In this document: in pieces, positions 1 to 12,400 of the stretch | Position numbering within the stretch: the stretch's first letter is position 1 | How the letters are laid out: each line of letters opens with the position of its first letter | Source of the DNA: Argentina anserina | Taxonomy: Eukaryota > Streptophyta > Magnoliopsida > Rosales > Rosaceae | DNA length: 64,000 nt | Direction of reading: 5' to 3' | Assembly (NCBI RefSeq): GCF_933775445.1 | Contig: NC_065877.1 | Location: forward strand, 29,574,001-29,638,000 | Program-made: the position numbers and the translations under genes | The notes under the pieces: model-generated | What the model was told of the DNA's origin: nothing | What the model saw: only the letters and a program-made list of their open reading frames with translations | The model's database searches: none

Positions 1-424
1 GTTAATACCAACTTACTAATATAAATCGAAGAAATTAACATCGGAATGTTTGGAGCTCATGATCCTGAGGTTCATTAAAAGTAACTGATTCATGAGGTAT
101 ATGTTGAACCATATGGTGTCTATAATGAGGGTGAGTGATTAGTCAAAATGAATATCCAAATTTTTTAATTTAATATCAAAAGCTGAAATCAATAGCAGTT
201 CATGTGTAGCAGCAATCAAGTGAGCCTCTATTCGAATAATGTACATGAGATTATTAAATATCCAATGCTTCCTATATATAAGTCTCTGCTTGATCAGCCT
301 CATGAAAAATAATTCCTATGATGCTCTAGAATTTTCACATGAAAAAATTTCATTTCCAGCATGGGAAATGGACCTGAGATGATGCCGAGAACTTCATAGC
401 AGATGTCATCTGAAGCTCCTTTCC
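1..424 (-). other. 3' UTR and downstream flank of callose synthase
   Basis: Sequence beyond the TAG stop, most likely 3' UTR and flank. It is AT-rich and I see no second gene. The polyadenylation site cannot be fixed from sequence alone. Confidence 0.5.
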
Positions 425-3400
425 CTACTTAGAAGCCGTTGTCTTATCTTTCCTTCCAGAAAGAATCATTGAAATTTGCAGACCTCGACTGAATGCTTGG
501 TTAAAGAGCAACCGTGTTTGGAACTCTAAGACAAATGGGAACCATGACAAAATGGCAACCGGGGCGAAGACTACTATTCCCATTATATAATCATATGCTC
601 TTCCCAGCTCCTTGATTGATTCCCAGATTCCTACTCGCTTAAGCAGTGGTCTGCATACTTGCCCGATCTTGGAAAGACAGAATGCAAATAGTTTTAGTGA
701 CTATAATCCATTAACAGCACTTGTTTACAAACACAAGTAACTACTGTTAATAGAACCAAAGTACTGAATGCTGATCGAGGAGTACTCAATGGATGATATA
801 CTTAAGTGTATTAGTATAAGAAATGCGAATTGAGAAGGCACTAAGTGCAGTAAACAAGAGACAGAAAAGATTTTACTTACAAGAAGAATTGCCCACCCTG
901 TGGGCAAGAAGGCAAGGATAGCAGCAAACAGATCTGAGATAGTAAGCCCACAAACTACAAATAGGACTGTCATGACTGACATGAATCCAAGAAAAAGAAG
1001 CGCTTTCAGAATTCTGAACATGAGCTGAAAATCAGTGCCAAATCTTCGTCTACCCATTGACACCATCTGAAATAAATGTATCAAATGAATCAGCAAGTTC
1101 GAACTAAATCAGGTTCCCTGGAAATATATAGCATACTAACTTGGTGAGAAGTGAGAACCTAGTTTAAACAACTTGTACTTCAAATATACTCAAGCTCACA
1201 CATAAAATTAGGCATGAGCTTTAAACAAATGTTTAACGTTGTATGCATTTGCATACCTTTAACACGAGAAGCACTGTTACCAAAACCACCCAAGAAAGAG
1301 CATAAGGCTACACATTAAAAATGTTGGTCAGTTCTTAGCGTTAGAAGCAACAAGAGACACTGTACATGCATGTATATGAACAAAAGAAATACCAGTATAG
1401 TCCTGCTGTAACGAGCTATATCGAGGTGGTAAATAATCCCATATTGGTAAATGAAGAAGCGACATGCAAGCATTATCTCGAGAATTCTTCCACGGATTAT
1501 AGTGTGCTTCAGGTGTTCCTGCTCTTCATCCCACCAAGATTCCCAACTTTTGTCAGGCGAGATCCCAATACCACCACGATTTCCCATCCACCTTTTCCAA
1601 TCTGTCCAATCATCTACAGTTTTTTGCCAGTCAAAGCTGGATGGATTGAAGATAAAAGGAGCAAACAACCATGAGGCAACCAGAAACCACATGGAGAATG
1701 TGATGAAAAAATATAGATTTGAGCTCCTGTAAGAATTCCCGTAGACTCCATACACAATCAGCAGAATCAACAGCTCCAACCCTTTCACAAAATGACTCCT
1801 TGAGTACAGCCTGTAGTTATCAGCAAATTTTGCATGAAAAACAACGAAACCACGGCCAGTAGCTCGATATTTAGATCCTCCATGTAAGATTGTCCTTCCG
1901 TAGTAATGTGCTTTTGTTCCTAGTTGGAAAGTGAAGAATACAGAGGCAAGCTGCAGCTGCATGATGATGAAATCACCCAAAGCAGTGCGAAATCCTTTCT
2001 CCAGACCAATTTCCATAACCATGGGGAGGACTAGCAACAAGCCCAGTTGAAAGACGGACTGAGTAGCCAGAGCTTCTTCGAAAGCCTTGGTCTGATGTAT
2101 GGCTGGGCTATCTAGGATCTCACTTTCCAATCCACTCATAACCATATATAGACGTCCATATAAAAACACATAGACAGTCAGCACAGTAACCTGAAACAAA
2201 ACAGTATCATCTATATCAAACAGAATTACATTGCAACATGCTGCATTTCAAGAACATCTGCCCAGAAAAGTAAAGCCAAAGCCAACCAAAACAATCCTCA
2301 TCTATATCAAACAGAATTACATTGCAACATGCTGCATTTCAAGAACATCTGCCCAGAAAAGTAAAGCCAAAGCCAACCAAAACAAATCCTCAGATCAACA
2401 CTAGTTCCCTATTCAACACAACGATTCAATCAATTTGATTGTATAGTAGGGACAATCTCTTTATCAATGGCACCACTAAAGATAAATTTTTTAACAAAAT
2501 AAATAGCGGCAATCACTTAGAGCAACAAGCAGGTGACCTGAAGCTGTTACTAACACATGAACTGCATGGCATGCATTATGGTAGTACAGTCATTTGAGTT
2601 TCAATCTCTTCACATGAATCAACATCAACAAACCAAGTACTTCAGAGAAGGATGATTTCGCAAAGTGGTAGATGAAGAACTAATCTATTATCTATAACTC
2701 ATTCATATATATAAGGTATACACTATGAAGGAACTAAATCAAATAATGGAAGGGGGTTTGTGATAACATACCATACTACTAAAGTAGAACCCAACTGTTG
2801 TGAAGTAAAATGACAGCATTCTATAGAAATCAAACCGACGCCCAAGCCTATAAACATCGCGGCTGAGTGTCTGCTCTCCATTTCCATTTGCAACTTTAGC
2901 CTCAAAAAGTGATATTTGATTCATTCCAACATCACGCCCCTTTCCTACTTGGATATACTCATGATGTGTTATAAAACCCCCACGCAAAACAGAATTGTAA
3001 CCTGAGGACATGTAAAAAATTAGTCAACATGCAATACTTAACAGAGGGATATCCTGGTCAATGATAAATGTACCTGAAAATATATCCTCGCTTAAGTTGA
3101 TTACTTTTGATGCTTTGCTTATCCCACCCCGTGTTATGTGGAAGAGTCTGTCAAAAATATCAGGATGGCCATAATGAAACCGTACCCTGTCAAGGTAGAA
3201 TGTCATTAGATGGATTCCTACTTGAACAGTAAATAGGTAATAGTATAAACAGGAGAAAATGACCAAGAAAGAAGATGATACTAGTAACACTAAATTTGAA
3301 CTGAACTGTAGCTGTTGAATGTAAACTATAAGGCATACCTCAGGGGATTTGCCAAAATTCGTTGGCCATAGGTAATAGTATAAACAGGAGAAAATGACCA

Positions 3401-6400
3401 AGAAAGAAGATGATACTAGTAACACTAAATTTGAACTGAACTGTAGCTGTTGAATGTAAAATATAAGGCATACCTCAGGGGATTTGCCAAAATTCGTTGG
3501 CCTATAGTGACAAAACTAGTCTCTTGATTGGACATGAACCAAGCGAGTGATGAAACACTGTAAAACAGAGGTTGGCCATAAGATAGACAAGATTGCAACA
3601 GTGTAAATCTGCAGAAAATATTTCATACAATCCCAATCCTAGCAGTCATAAAGGCCAAAAATAATAACATATGGTGAAGAGATTTAGGAAAAGGCAGACC
3701 TTCCGGTAAATATATGTTCCCTTAGACCCAATATTGTAGGAAAGCGCATCCCCCGTCGAGGCTTTCGAAATTCCTCCAATACATTTCTCATTTTGAAAGC
3801 TTCCTCAAAATAATTATCCTGTAGAAGTATATTAAAAAAGACAATAAGCACTCATTTCCATTTTGGCAGTAAGAAAGCACAGTTAATCGCTTTCTAATTT
3901 TACATATAGGTCCAGTGATTGCCACCTGATTCATGTCAATGGTTTGCAGGGCCTCTCCACGAGTAAAGATGATGGCATGGTTTTGATTTTCGGGTTTTCC
4001 TTCACCAATTACTGTTGGAGGACCTGGAAGCTTGATGCGGTATATTTCCTAGCCAAGAAATAAAATACCTCAAATGAGTTATTGACTATTAGCCACATTC
4101 GCTGCTTATATCAGTTATATGAGACATTTAGCGCAATAAAGGTAGGTATAGGCTCTTCATTATTCCATTATAACTATGGATTCCTTGAGACTTGCTATTC
4201 TAGATGATACTGAGTTAATTTGATAAGTGCACAGAACTAATATGCTATTTCCTTCCTTACCTCATCCCATTTGTCACCTCCCTTAACCAGAACAGAAAAA
4301 TAAATTTTTTGTGGTTTTCCATTATTCACCGGCCCCTCTCTTGTATCTATATAAGCAACCCGTAGAGAATGATACCTACAAGATAGTTTCATATGTAAAG
4401 ATGATATCAATTATGATCATTGGAAAGGAAACTACATAATGTTCATAGTATGGTGATAACTTACGTTAGCATCATCTTGAGAATATTTATATAACAACTT
4501 TTGTCTCGACTTTCAGTCGAATTCTTCTGTTCACCATAGATCTGACAAGAAACTACATATGTGAACTTCAAATCTGCCAGAGCTTGTGCCCGACCAAGGA
4601 AATCTATTTCATCTTTTTCACTTAAAATCTGGGGATAGCCTCCACAAACACCTGCAAATATCGGTTTTCCACATTATTAAGTTGTACAGATTTTTGGAGC
4701 TAAAATAAGGAATGTCAATCTGGAGTTGAAACACAATTTTGTCAAAGGACCACTAACCATCATCGCCTGCTGTTTCCAGGACACATTGAAGGTCTAGAGC
4801 CTTCCTATAGTACATCATTCCCCTCACTATCAAAAATATATATAGAGGATGTTAAAAGTTCAGAACTGGACATGATACTTGTATAAGAGACAAGTTAAAG
4901 ATCATGCCGACCTGTTCTAGAAAGTGTCTGCCCCCTGTATGATACCCACTGACGAATTAACTCAGACTTGTCCTTTTCAGAGTACTCATTCTTATGTTCA
5001 TTTATGCGGTCCAGGAAATTTGTCCATTCATCTAGTTGGCAGTCATAGTTGGTTGAAAGGTATCAGTTCATAAAATTCAAAGAGATGAAAAGATAATCTA
5101 GAAATGAGACTGAAATGCACCAGGATATATCTTCTGCAGGTAGAACAAAATTGAGATTCCATCCTCATTTTCCTTATTAAGTTCATCATCAGAATACAGA
5201 ACATCTTCTTTGTAATAAGGAGTCAGAACACTGAATCATATATCAGGAAAACGTGAGATGTTACACAGGAAACTACTGAAATTAATAGAGAACAACAAAA
5301 CACATGGTTGACTAAATGACACAATATTCATTGTAAATTGAGCTCCTAAAAACTGAAAGACATAAATATCTTGACTAGAATTATAACAAGTCAGTAGAAA
5401 AAATTGGTTGTTAAGATTTTATTGTTTGCTAATTACATTGACAAACCGTGCGTTTATGATAACTGACCTAAAGGAGAGCATGTCACGAACTTTGGGAGCA
5501 TTTGGCATGTTCATGAATAAGGAGTTTGCAAAGAACGTAATGCGCCTGCGAGCATCCAAGTTTTGGGGTACATTGATGGCAGATTCCTTGACGGTCAAAA
5601 GCAAATGAAGCCTAACAACCTATGTATATGTTGAACACAATAAGACCAAAACATTTTGGATATTCAGTTATTGTCTTTAATGCAAATATATCGCCAAGAT
5701 TACCTTCTCTCTCCAAGTTGAATTTTGTGCAAGGAATATTTTGATTTTTTGAAACCTTTGGTCCTTCTTGCCATCACCCTCTACGGAGTGAGCTGCTTGA
5801 ATGATCCTAGAAAGGCAGAAACAAAATTGTTAACATATGGAAGACAAATGCATTGATGGTGGTCCAATATAACAATATTCGCTGCCTCCAGTATGCATTT
5901 AGTTCTCAGTCCTTACTCATCACCATGGAGCATTACATCCTGTGTTATAATCTCCATGATATCTTGAAGGACATTTATTATCTGACGTAAGGAATTTTCG
6001 GCATTCTCATCTTCAGCTAGCTGTCAACATTCCAATATAATAAATAACTCAACAGGACACTGTCTAAACACATATCTGTTCACTGCTGAAAACAGCAGTG
6101 AAGAATTAAGCAAGCGTTAAAGGAAGAATGTTACCAAGAGTTTGAGAAACTTCTCCAACTTCTCACTAAGAAGTGGCAGCCCGCTCATTCGGAAAGTAGA
6201 CAAAAACCTCTGTTCATGTATGCTAATGTCTACTTCAGAACATATCTGATCTACAATCCTGTTATATAAGACAAAAGGAAAACATTCATGAACCTTCTTG
6301 AAAAGTCTGCTATGGTTAATTTCTTGTTGAGACAAAAATATTTATATGTGCACATGGTGATCTATATATTTCCAGTTGGTTCTCTTGACTTACATCTTAT

Positions 6401-9400
6401 CGGCATTGTCTTCAAGAAGGTTATATATAATATCCCTGAGTGTCTCATAGCATTCAATCACTGCCGAGTACATATAATCATCAATCTTAATCTTCTCGAA
6501 TAAATCATCATCTGACTTCCCAGGAAAATCCTTCGCCATGTCTAAAGCTATCGGAATCTTCACATGTGAAAAATTTAAAAATTTAAAAATAGGAGTCAAA
6601 TATTGGCTTTACATTGAGTTACAATAAACATGCCAGGCCATAAAAAGTTAACCTTGCTAGCAAGCAAGAAAGGAGGCCACTGGACAACAGAAACATCATT
6701 TGAAGAATACGGAACAAGCAGCAGATCTCTATCCCTGAATGGTTTAAAATCGAATTTACTAAGAAAGATAAAAAGATGTTACAAAAAGTAAAATTACACA
6801 GCACAAACAAATGTTAACCTATTGCTGATCAGGTCTTCCATTCGCATAGAATTTATAAATTCATTCCAGACCTGAGAGAAGTTAGCAATGTTCTTTCGAA
6901 CAAGTTCTTCGTCCTGCCATGTAAGTGCTTATGGTTAGCCTTAAGATACAAAAGCTGGAAGGTTATAATTCGTGTTAGATATAAAAAAGATCAGTGTGAA
7001 AACGCTGGTGAAAGATGGATCCACCAAGTGTTTCTTCTTCTTGGTATCCCTGTTTTCTGATGATGGCATAAGCCGATCACTGAAAGCTGTAGGCACATTA
7101 TTGAATCTGGACCGCAACATTCCAAGTGTTCGTATCTGCAAGACAACAAAAGAATAACACTCAAATCTAAGCTCAGATCGATCTTAAATATCAGATCTTA
7201 AATATCTGTAAACGAATATATGTACAGCTGAGCAAGATTAAATATGCTACTCACCTCCCCCAAATGGCTGAAGGCTCCACGAATTCCACCGAACAGTGTA
7301 GAAAATATTGCATACCATATTTGTGCATCCATAAAATATACCTATGTATAGAAAAATTATTGCAGCTGTAAATTGAAAAACAGTGTTCAAGAATAGAGGA
7401 ATATTTTCACTCCAACAAATTCTTCATCGATTGACTTACCAGCACAATTGGAGTCCATATCGCAATGACAACACCAATATTATGAGTTGCTAAATTAGTT
7501 CCAAATGTGAGATTTTAGTTAGATGTGCAGATAAAATTAAAGTACAGACGGTAATACATAGTTCAGTAAATTACCATTTGGAAAGAACTCATGCCATTGA
7601 TAATTAGTGATAGGCATATCCATTATCAACTTTGTTGGCGCAACAAGCGGTAATATCTGTTGCCAAACTTAAAATTAATGTCAGGCAAAACAAATGAGAA
7701 TATAATGAAAACTCAGTTCAACATATCCTTGAAAAAAAAAAAACTAACTTCTGTTACAGTAAATGAAACTTGGTTCTACAGATTTAGCAGAACACACCTC
7801 CAAGAAAATGAGTGTTTATCCCCAAGGTTTAAATATACATGAATTTGGTACTTGAGATCAATACTTTGACAGGGTAAAGAACTGTATCAACACTTGAATG
7901 AAACTAAAAAAGCTCTAGCTGGAACAAATGTAGGAGATAACAGGAGTGAAGTCTATATAAATGATCACGTATGGTTCTTTTATCTTGTGACTTATTTAAG
8001 GAAATTAAGAAAAATAACCTCCACATAGTAGCTGAACGCTAGCTTACTGATTAGCAGCATGATCCAGAACAACGTATATCTGATTAGACAAAAGAATAAA
8101 TCTGTCACATGAGAAAAATATGTAATATGACAAAAAAGTACCAGAAATTAAATAAAAAATATTGTTTAATGATTGGGTGACTTAAGATGAATGTAATAAT
8201 ACATTATGTATGACTGCGGAGACAAAAGAAAAACAGGAAAATCTGTATGGGACTGACAGAGAATGTAGCCTCTTTAAAGATCAAGAATAAATAAGGAAAC
8301 AATATTTTTTTTTCCCTTACTTCAGCAGTGAGAAGACATCCTCATGCATTCCTCTTCCGACATACAGTTTGGGCTGCAATATGGCCACCAAAAAATCATA
8401 TGAAGCTAGCTAAAATATTATGAAATTACAAGAGACCATGAACTTTGGTTAGACCAAAAATAGAAAGTCTTGCCTGAGCCCACCACATAAGAAGAGTGAC
8501 AATGCGCCAGTTGGAACGCTCTATGTGTCTCCGTAAAGGTGGAAGAAAAAATAGCATAACAGCCAATATATTAGGAACCATATAGATTGCAACAGCATAA
8601 CTATAAAATGATTGACTACGCCAATCCCGAGTCCAGCTACTGAAGAATTTCAGTAACCCTGTAGGATTCTGCGTAGAACTTGAATAACCAATAGGCAGAA
8701 CCACAGCCCAGACAACAGCTACTGCAAACTTCAGAAGGTATCGTAGTATTTGGGTGAATTTCAAGCTCTTCCATGCATTCAAACTGAGAACTATGTCCAA
8801 GGTAGCTGCAGAACATATAGAAAAGAAAACAAAGTCAAAAGTACCAAAAAAGAAGTGAGAACAGAGTTGTGATATATGTCGTATACGGTATATATGGATG
8901 CCAAGATTTCCCACGAGAAATTATTTCCCAAACAAACTAAAAAATTTGAGATAATCCAATACCTTGTAATAAATTGAGGAAAGCATACGTCATGAAGATG
9001 CTTAAAACACTTCTAAAGACATCCGCATCAAATATTGAAGTGACAGATCCAGAAGGACTCCATGCAATAATAATCATAGCCTGAAAAATCATAATATAAT
9101 GAAATAAATACCGTAAAAAAAACTATCCAATGTTTTTGCAAAGTTAAAGAGCTTTAAGGGATTAACCAAAAAAAAAAGAGAGAGCTTTAAGGGCATTAAT
9201 TAAACCCAACGAAGACTTGCTCTGACATTGAAAAAGATAATCCTGGCAAGTCACAAATTATTTGTCCTCCCTCATTTCACAAAGCTGATCAAAATTAATT
9301 TGGGCATTATGAACTAACAGTCATAGTTGGGACCATTTCAAGTGCAAGGGTCATTGGAAAGTTAATGCAAGGGGAAATGCTTTGCTCCAATTAGAGATTG

Positions 9401-12400
9401 TATTTCATAATAGGAAAACGGGTTACAACTTGGGAGCGGAAGTTAATCTCAAGTGAAGATCTTTAAATAAATAAGAAAAATAGGATTCTTAACGTTGTTT
9501 ACAGAATTTTATGACATGGAGATCAATGTGCATGTTACTTATTCAGATATGAGAAATATAGACTTGTAGGCAATTCACTCAAATAACAAATTAAGACTAC
9601 CTGTAAAGCCAATATGAAGAATATCCACATTCGATCGAAGCTTCTGTAGAGGTGCAGAAAGGTCCGGACTTCCACAAAATTTGTTTTAGGCTTCCTCCCA
9701 CCACCAGTAGGTTGATTGGTCCTCTGCCAAATATAAGAAGATCAAACAACTTAATAAAATGATAGTAATAACAGTAATAGTAGTAAGAAAAAAGGAAAAA
9801 GAAAATGGTACTGAATAGACAAGGTTGTATGTGATAGGGAAGTTGTATCTAGATACGTGGAACATTTTTGTTGACCCTCTCCTGCCCAGGTAAGTATAAA
9901 GAGAAACAAATCGGAATAATACCTCATTTGCTGGTTGTGTGCCATCCGAATGCCTAAAGAAATCTGCTTTAGGATCCATTGGCCACCCTAGCTTAAAACA
10001 TTTGTCCGACCTGGAAAGAGCAACCAGACCTTTCAGCTATTTTTATATCTGAATGGAATTCAGCACATAACTTTCCATCCAAGATACTGACCAGAAGTAT
10101 TCGTTCAGATCATCATAATTTCTCCAACTTGAGTGACTTGCCTTGCCCATTTTGTTTCTCTTTGCTTCCTTTATAACCAAAGGAATATTTAAATGTCCAA
10201 ATACAGAACTGCCATAGAAATGGCTTGTTTCAAGTAGTGTGGAACCTAAAAAACTATATTTACCTTGTACACAACCTGGTAGATAGGAGTAATAACATCA
10301 TTTAAAAAAGATTCTTCATCACGTGCTGCTGTTTGGTATGTCTCTCCACTAACATGATGAACATTGCTATTTAAAATTCCGTAAACCTCGTTTGCCATCT
10401 TAAACAAATAGGAAAAGAAATTATCATAATAGTATAAATTTCAGGGCATGAATTCAAACAATGAGGAAGAATTGTGGGTAAAAGAACAAGCATGGTACTA
10501 ACAGCACTACAGCAGCTTTATGACAACAATAAGAGAGAAATTCCCTAGTTACAGTACAAACATGTACGAAACAAATACATGATTTTGACATGAAATAATC
10601 CACACATTAATAATGGTTGGTTGTCCAATACAAAATGAAAACATACGTACATTATGGAAGATGTAACATAAGCATTCAGGCATGAATCGGACATTTGAAG
10701 CTTCACCCCATATGAGAAGATAGAGAGCAATGTATATGAGTTCCAATTGTTGTCTTTGAGAACCTTCAGGGAACCTGAAAATCGGGGGGAAGAAGAGGGA
10801 GGAACAGAAAAAGTTTCATAGCTGATATTATACCAAGGACAATATTAATTGGAATTTTAAGGCATCAACATGAAATGTAACCAGATCACTCACCGAAGAT
10901 TTGTTTTACAATGCAGATAGTTATACCATGAACGATAATTCTTAAAAAATTTCTCCATCAAAAGCTGTACAGTGGCACTATTCAACTGCAAGAACATCTC
11001 TGTTAATCTTTCGTAATCACATGACAGTACATATTGTAACTACAGTGATGCAAACATAGGGCAAATGACATTCAAAGCAATGAAATTTAGATATAGCATC
11101 TCAAAAACACATTAATTACCTCAGTGTAGTTCTCAAGACTTCTACGGCGCCTCACATCAATGTTTGCAAGCAATAATAGTAAATGTTCCCTCTGATTTGC
11201 CACATTTCCTTTCTTCATGTACCAAAATAATAAGATATAGTAAGAAAAACCAACACCTTGTTAGAGATTTACATAGTTAAAAGTATATCGAGAAGTATCT
11301 TTGATGAATCAAAAAATCCTTTAGGCATAATCCGTTTCTTAAATAGCAAGCTGATACCAATTTGTACAAAATCTAGTTTTACAATATAAATTGCGCAACA
11401 CACATACACATTGCAAACACCAAGCTGCCAGTCATGCCATTAACAAGTAAATAAAAAATACAGTATAAGATCAAGGTTGGCCGAGTCAATTGGATCAACA
11501 CATTAAAGACAAAATCTGAAAGAAAGTTAATACTTTTGTAACAATTTAAAAGAATTTCAAGAAACAAGTGGGCATCATGGCAAAAGATTATTGACTTAGG
11601 AGTGAAAGCCTTTTCTTCAATAATCCAAGTATGTATATTGCACTAGAATTTCCTTTCAGAGCATTACACTACGTTTTTGATAGGTATCTATCAAATTCCA
11701 GATAAATGAGTCATTAGCCATTGACAGTCGATGGATTGTCCATAATAGATTATGAAGTTCTGGTGTAACCTGCCTAGTGCTAGCAAGTATCCTGAATTTA
11801 GACATTGTTTTTGCATAATAAATGTACTGCTCAGAACCTAAATGTACTGATACAAGTCTCAGATGTGGGATACATAAAGTCATAAAACAGCAAAGAAAAA
11901 AGATATATAAGGCGCTTAGAGCACTGATTACCTGAAACCCAAAAATAGCAGCAAGCCAATCGAGTATATCATTCACAGGTTTAATCCTCTCTGTTGGCAT
12001 TGATGACTTGTCATCAGGATTCGTGGGTTGAAAATGCATTTTTGGCATTGGAAGATTATTCACATTCTGTAGAGCAAGGAGCGCTACTCTGATCTAATAT
12101 TTTGTAGGACATGTCAGTGGATAAGGCAGTAAACAAGAGAAAAATAGTATTTTATGAAAATAACCCCATAAAATGCAAGATGTACAACCTCAGGAAGTTC
12201 CATAATTGCTGGTTTAACCCCGACATTATATAACGGAAGAATGTTATAGTTCACATACTGCTCCCTTTTCCTCTTGACATCTTGAGCAATTTTCTGGGTC
12301 TGTAACAAGAAAATCAATGGAACAGCCATGTTTTCAGCACCTTCTATACCAACAAGACCATTAACTTGAGCCCAAGAGCATAGAACTCAAACCTTTTTGT

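Larger units (their letters stand above)
425..7135 (-). other. CALS7-like: 3' half exon set of callose synthase
   Basis: Exons read on the minus strand: 7025-7135, 6819-6913, 6653-6734, 6394-6557, 6135-6258, 5917-6020, 5704-5816, 5468-5611, 5121-5230, 4912-5031, 4758-4826, 4465-4651, 4261-4375, 3926-4048, 3700-3818, 3474-3557, 3074-3186, 2772-3001, 1393-2190, 1257-1307, 881-1066 and 425-667. The stop is TAG at 425-427, after [11 protein letters not shown]. Phases agree at every junction that I checked by reading split codons. The 51-nt exon at 1257-1307 ([16 protein letters not shown]) is easily missed by gene finders. Confidence 0.85.

Noticed and set aside
3024..3425. 133-residue frame on the minus strand
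   Set aside because: It reads through an intron and the duplicated segment into exon 3074-3186; only the [12 protein letters not shown] part is real coding sequence.
11656..12063. 135-residue frame on the minus strand
   Set aside because: It joins part of exon 11932-12088 to intron sequence; the exon ends at the donor after FGFQ.
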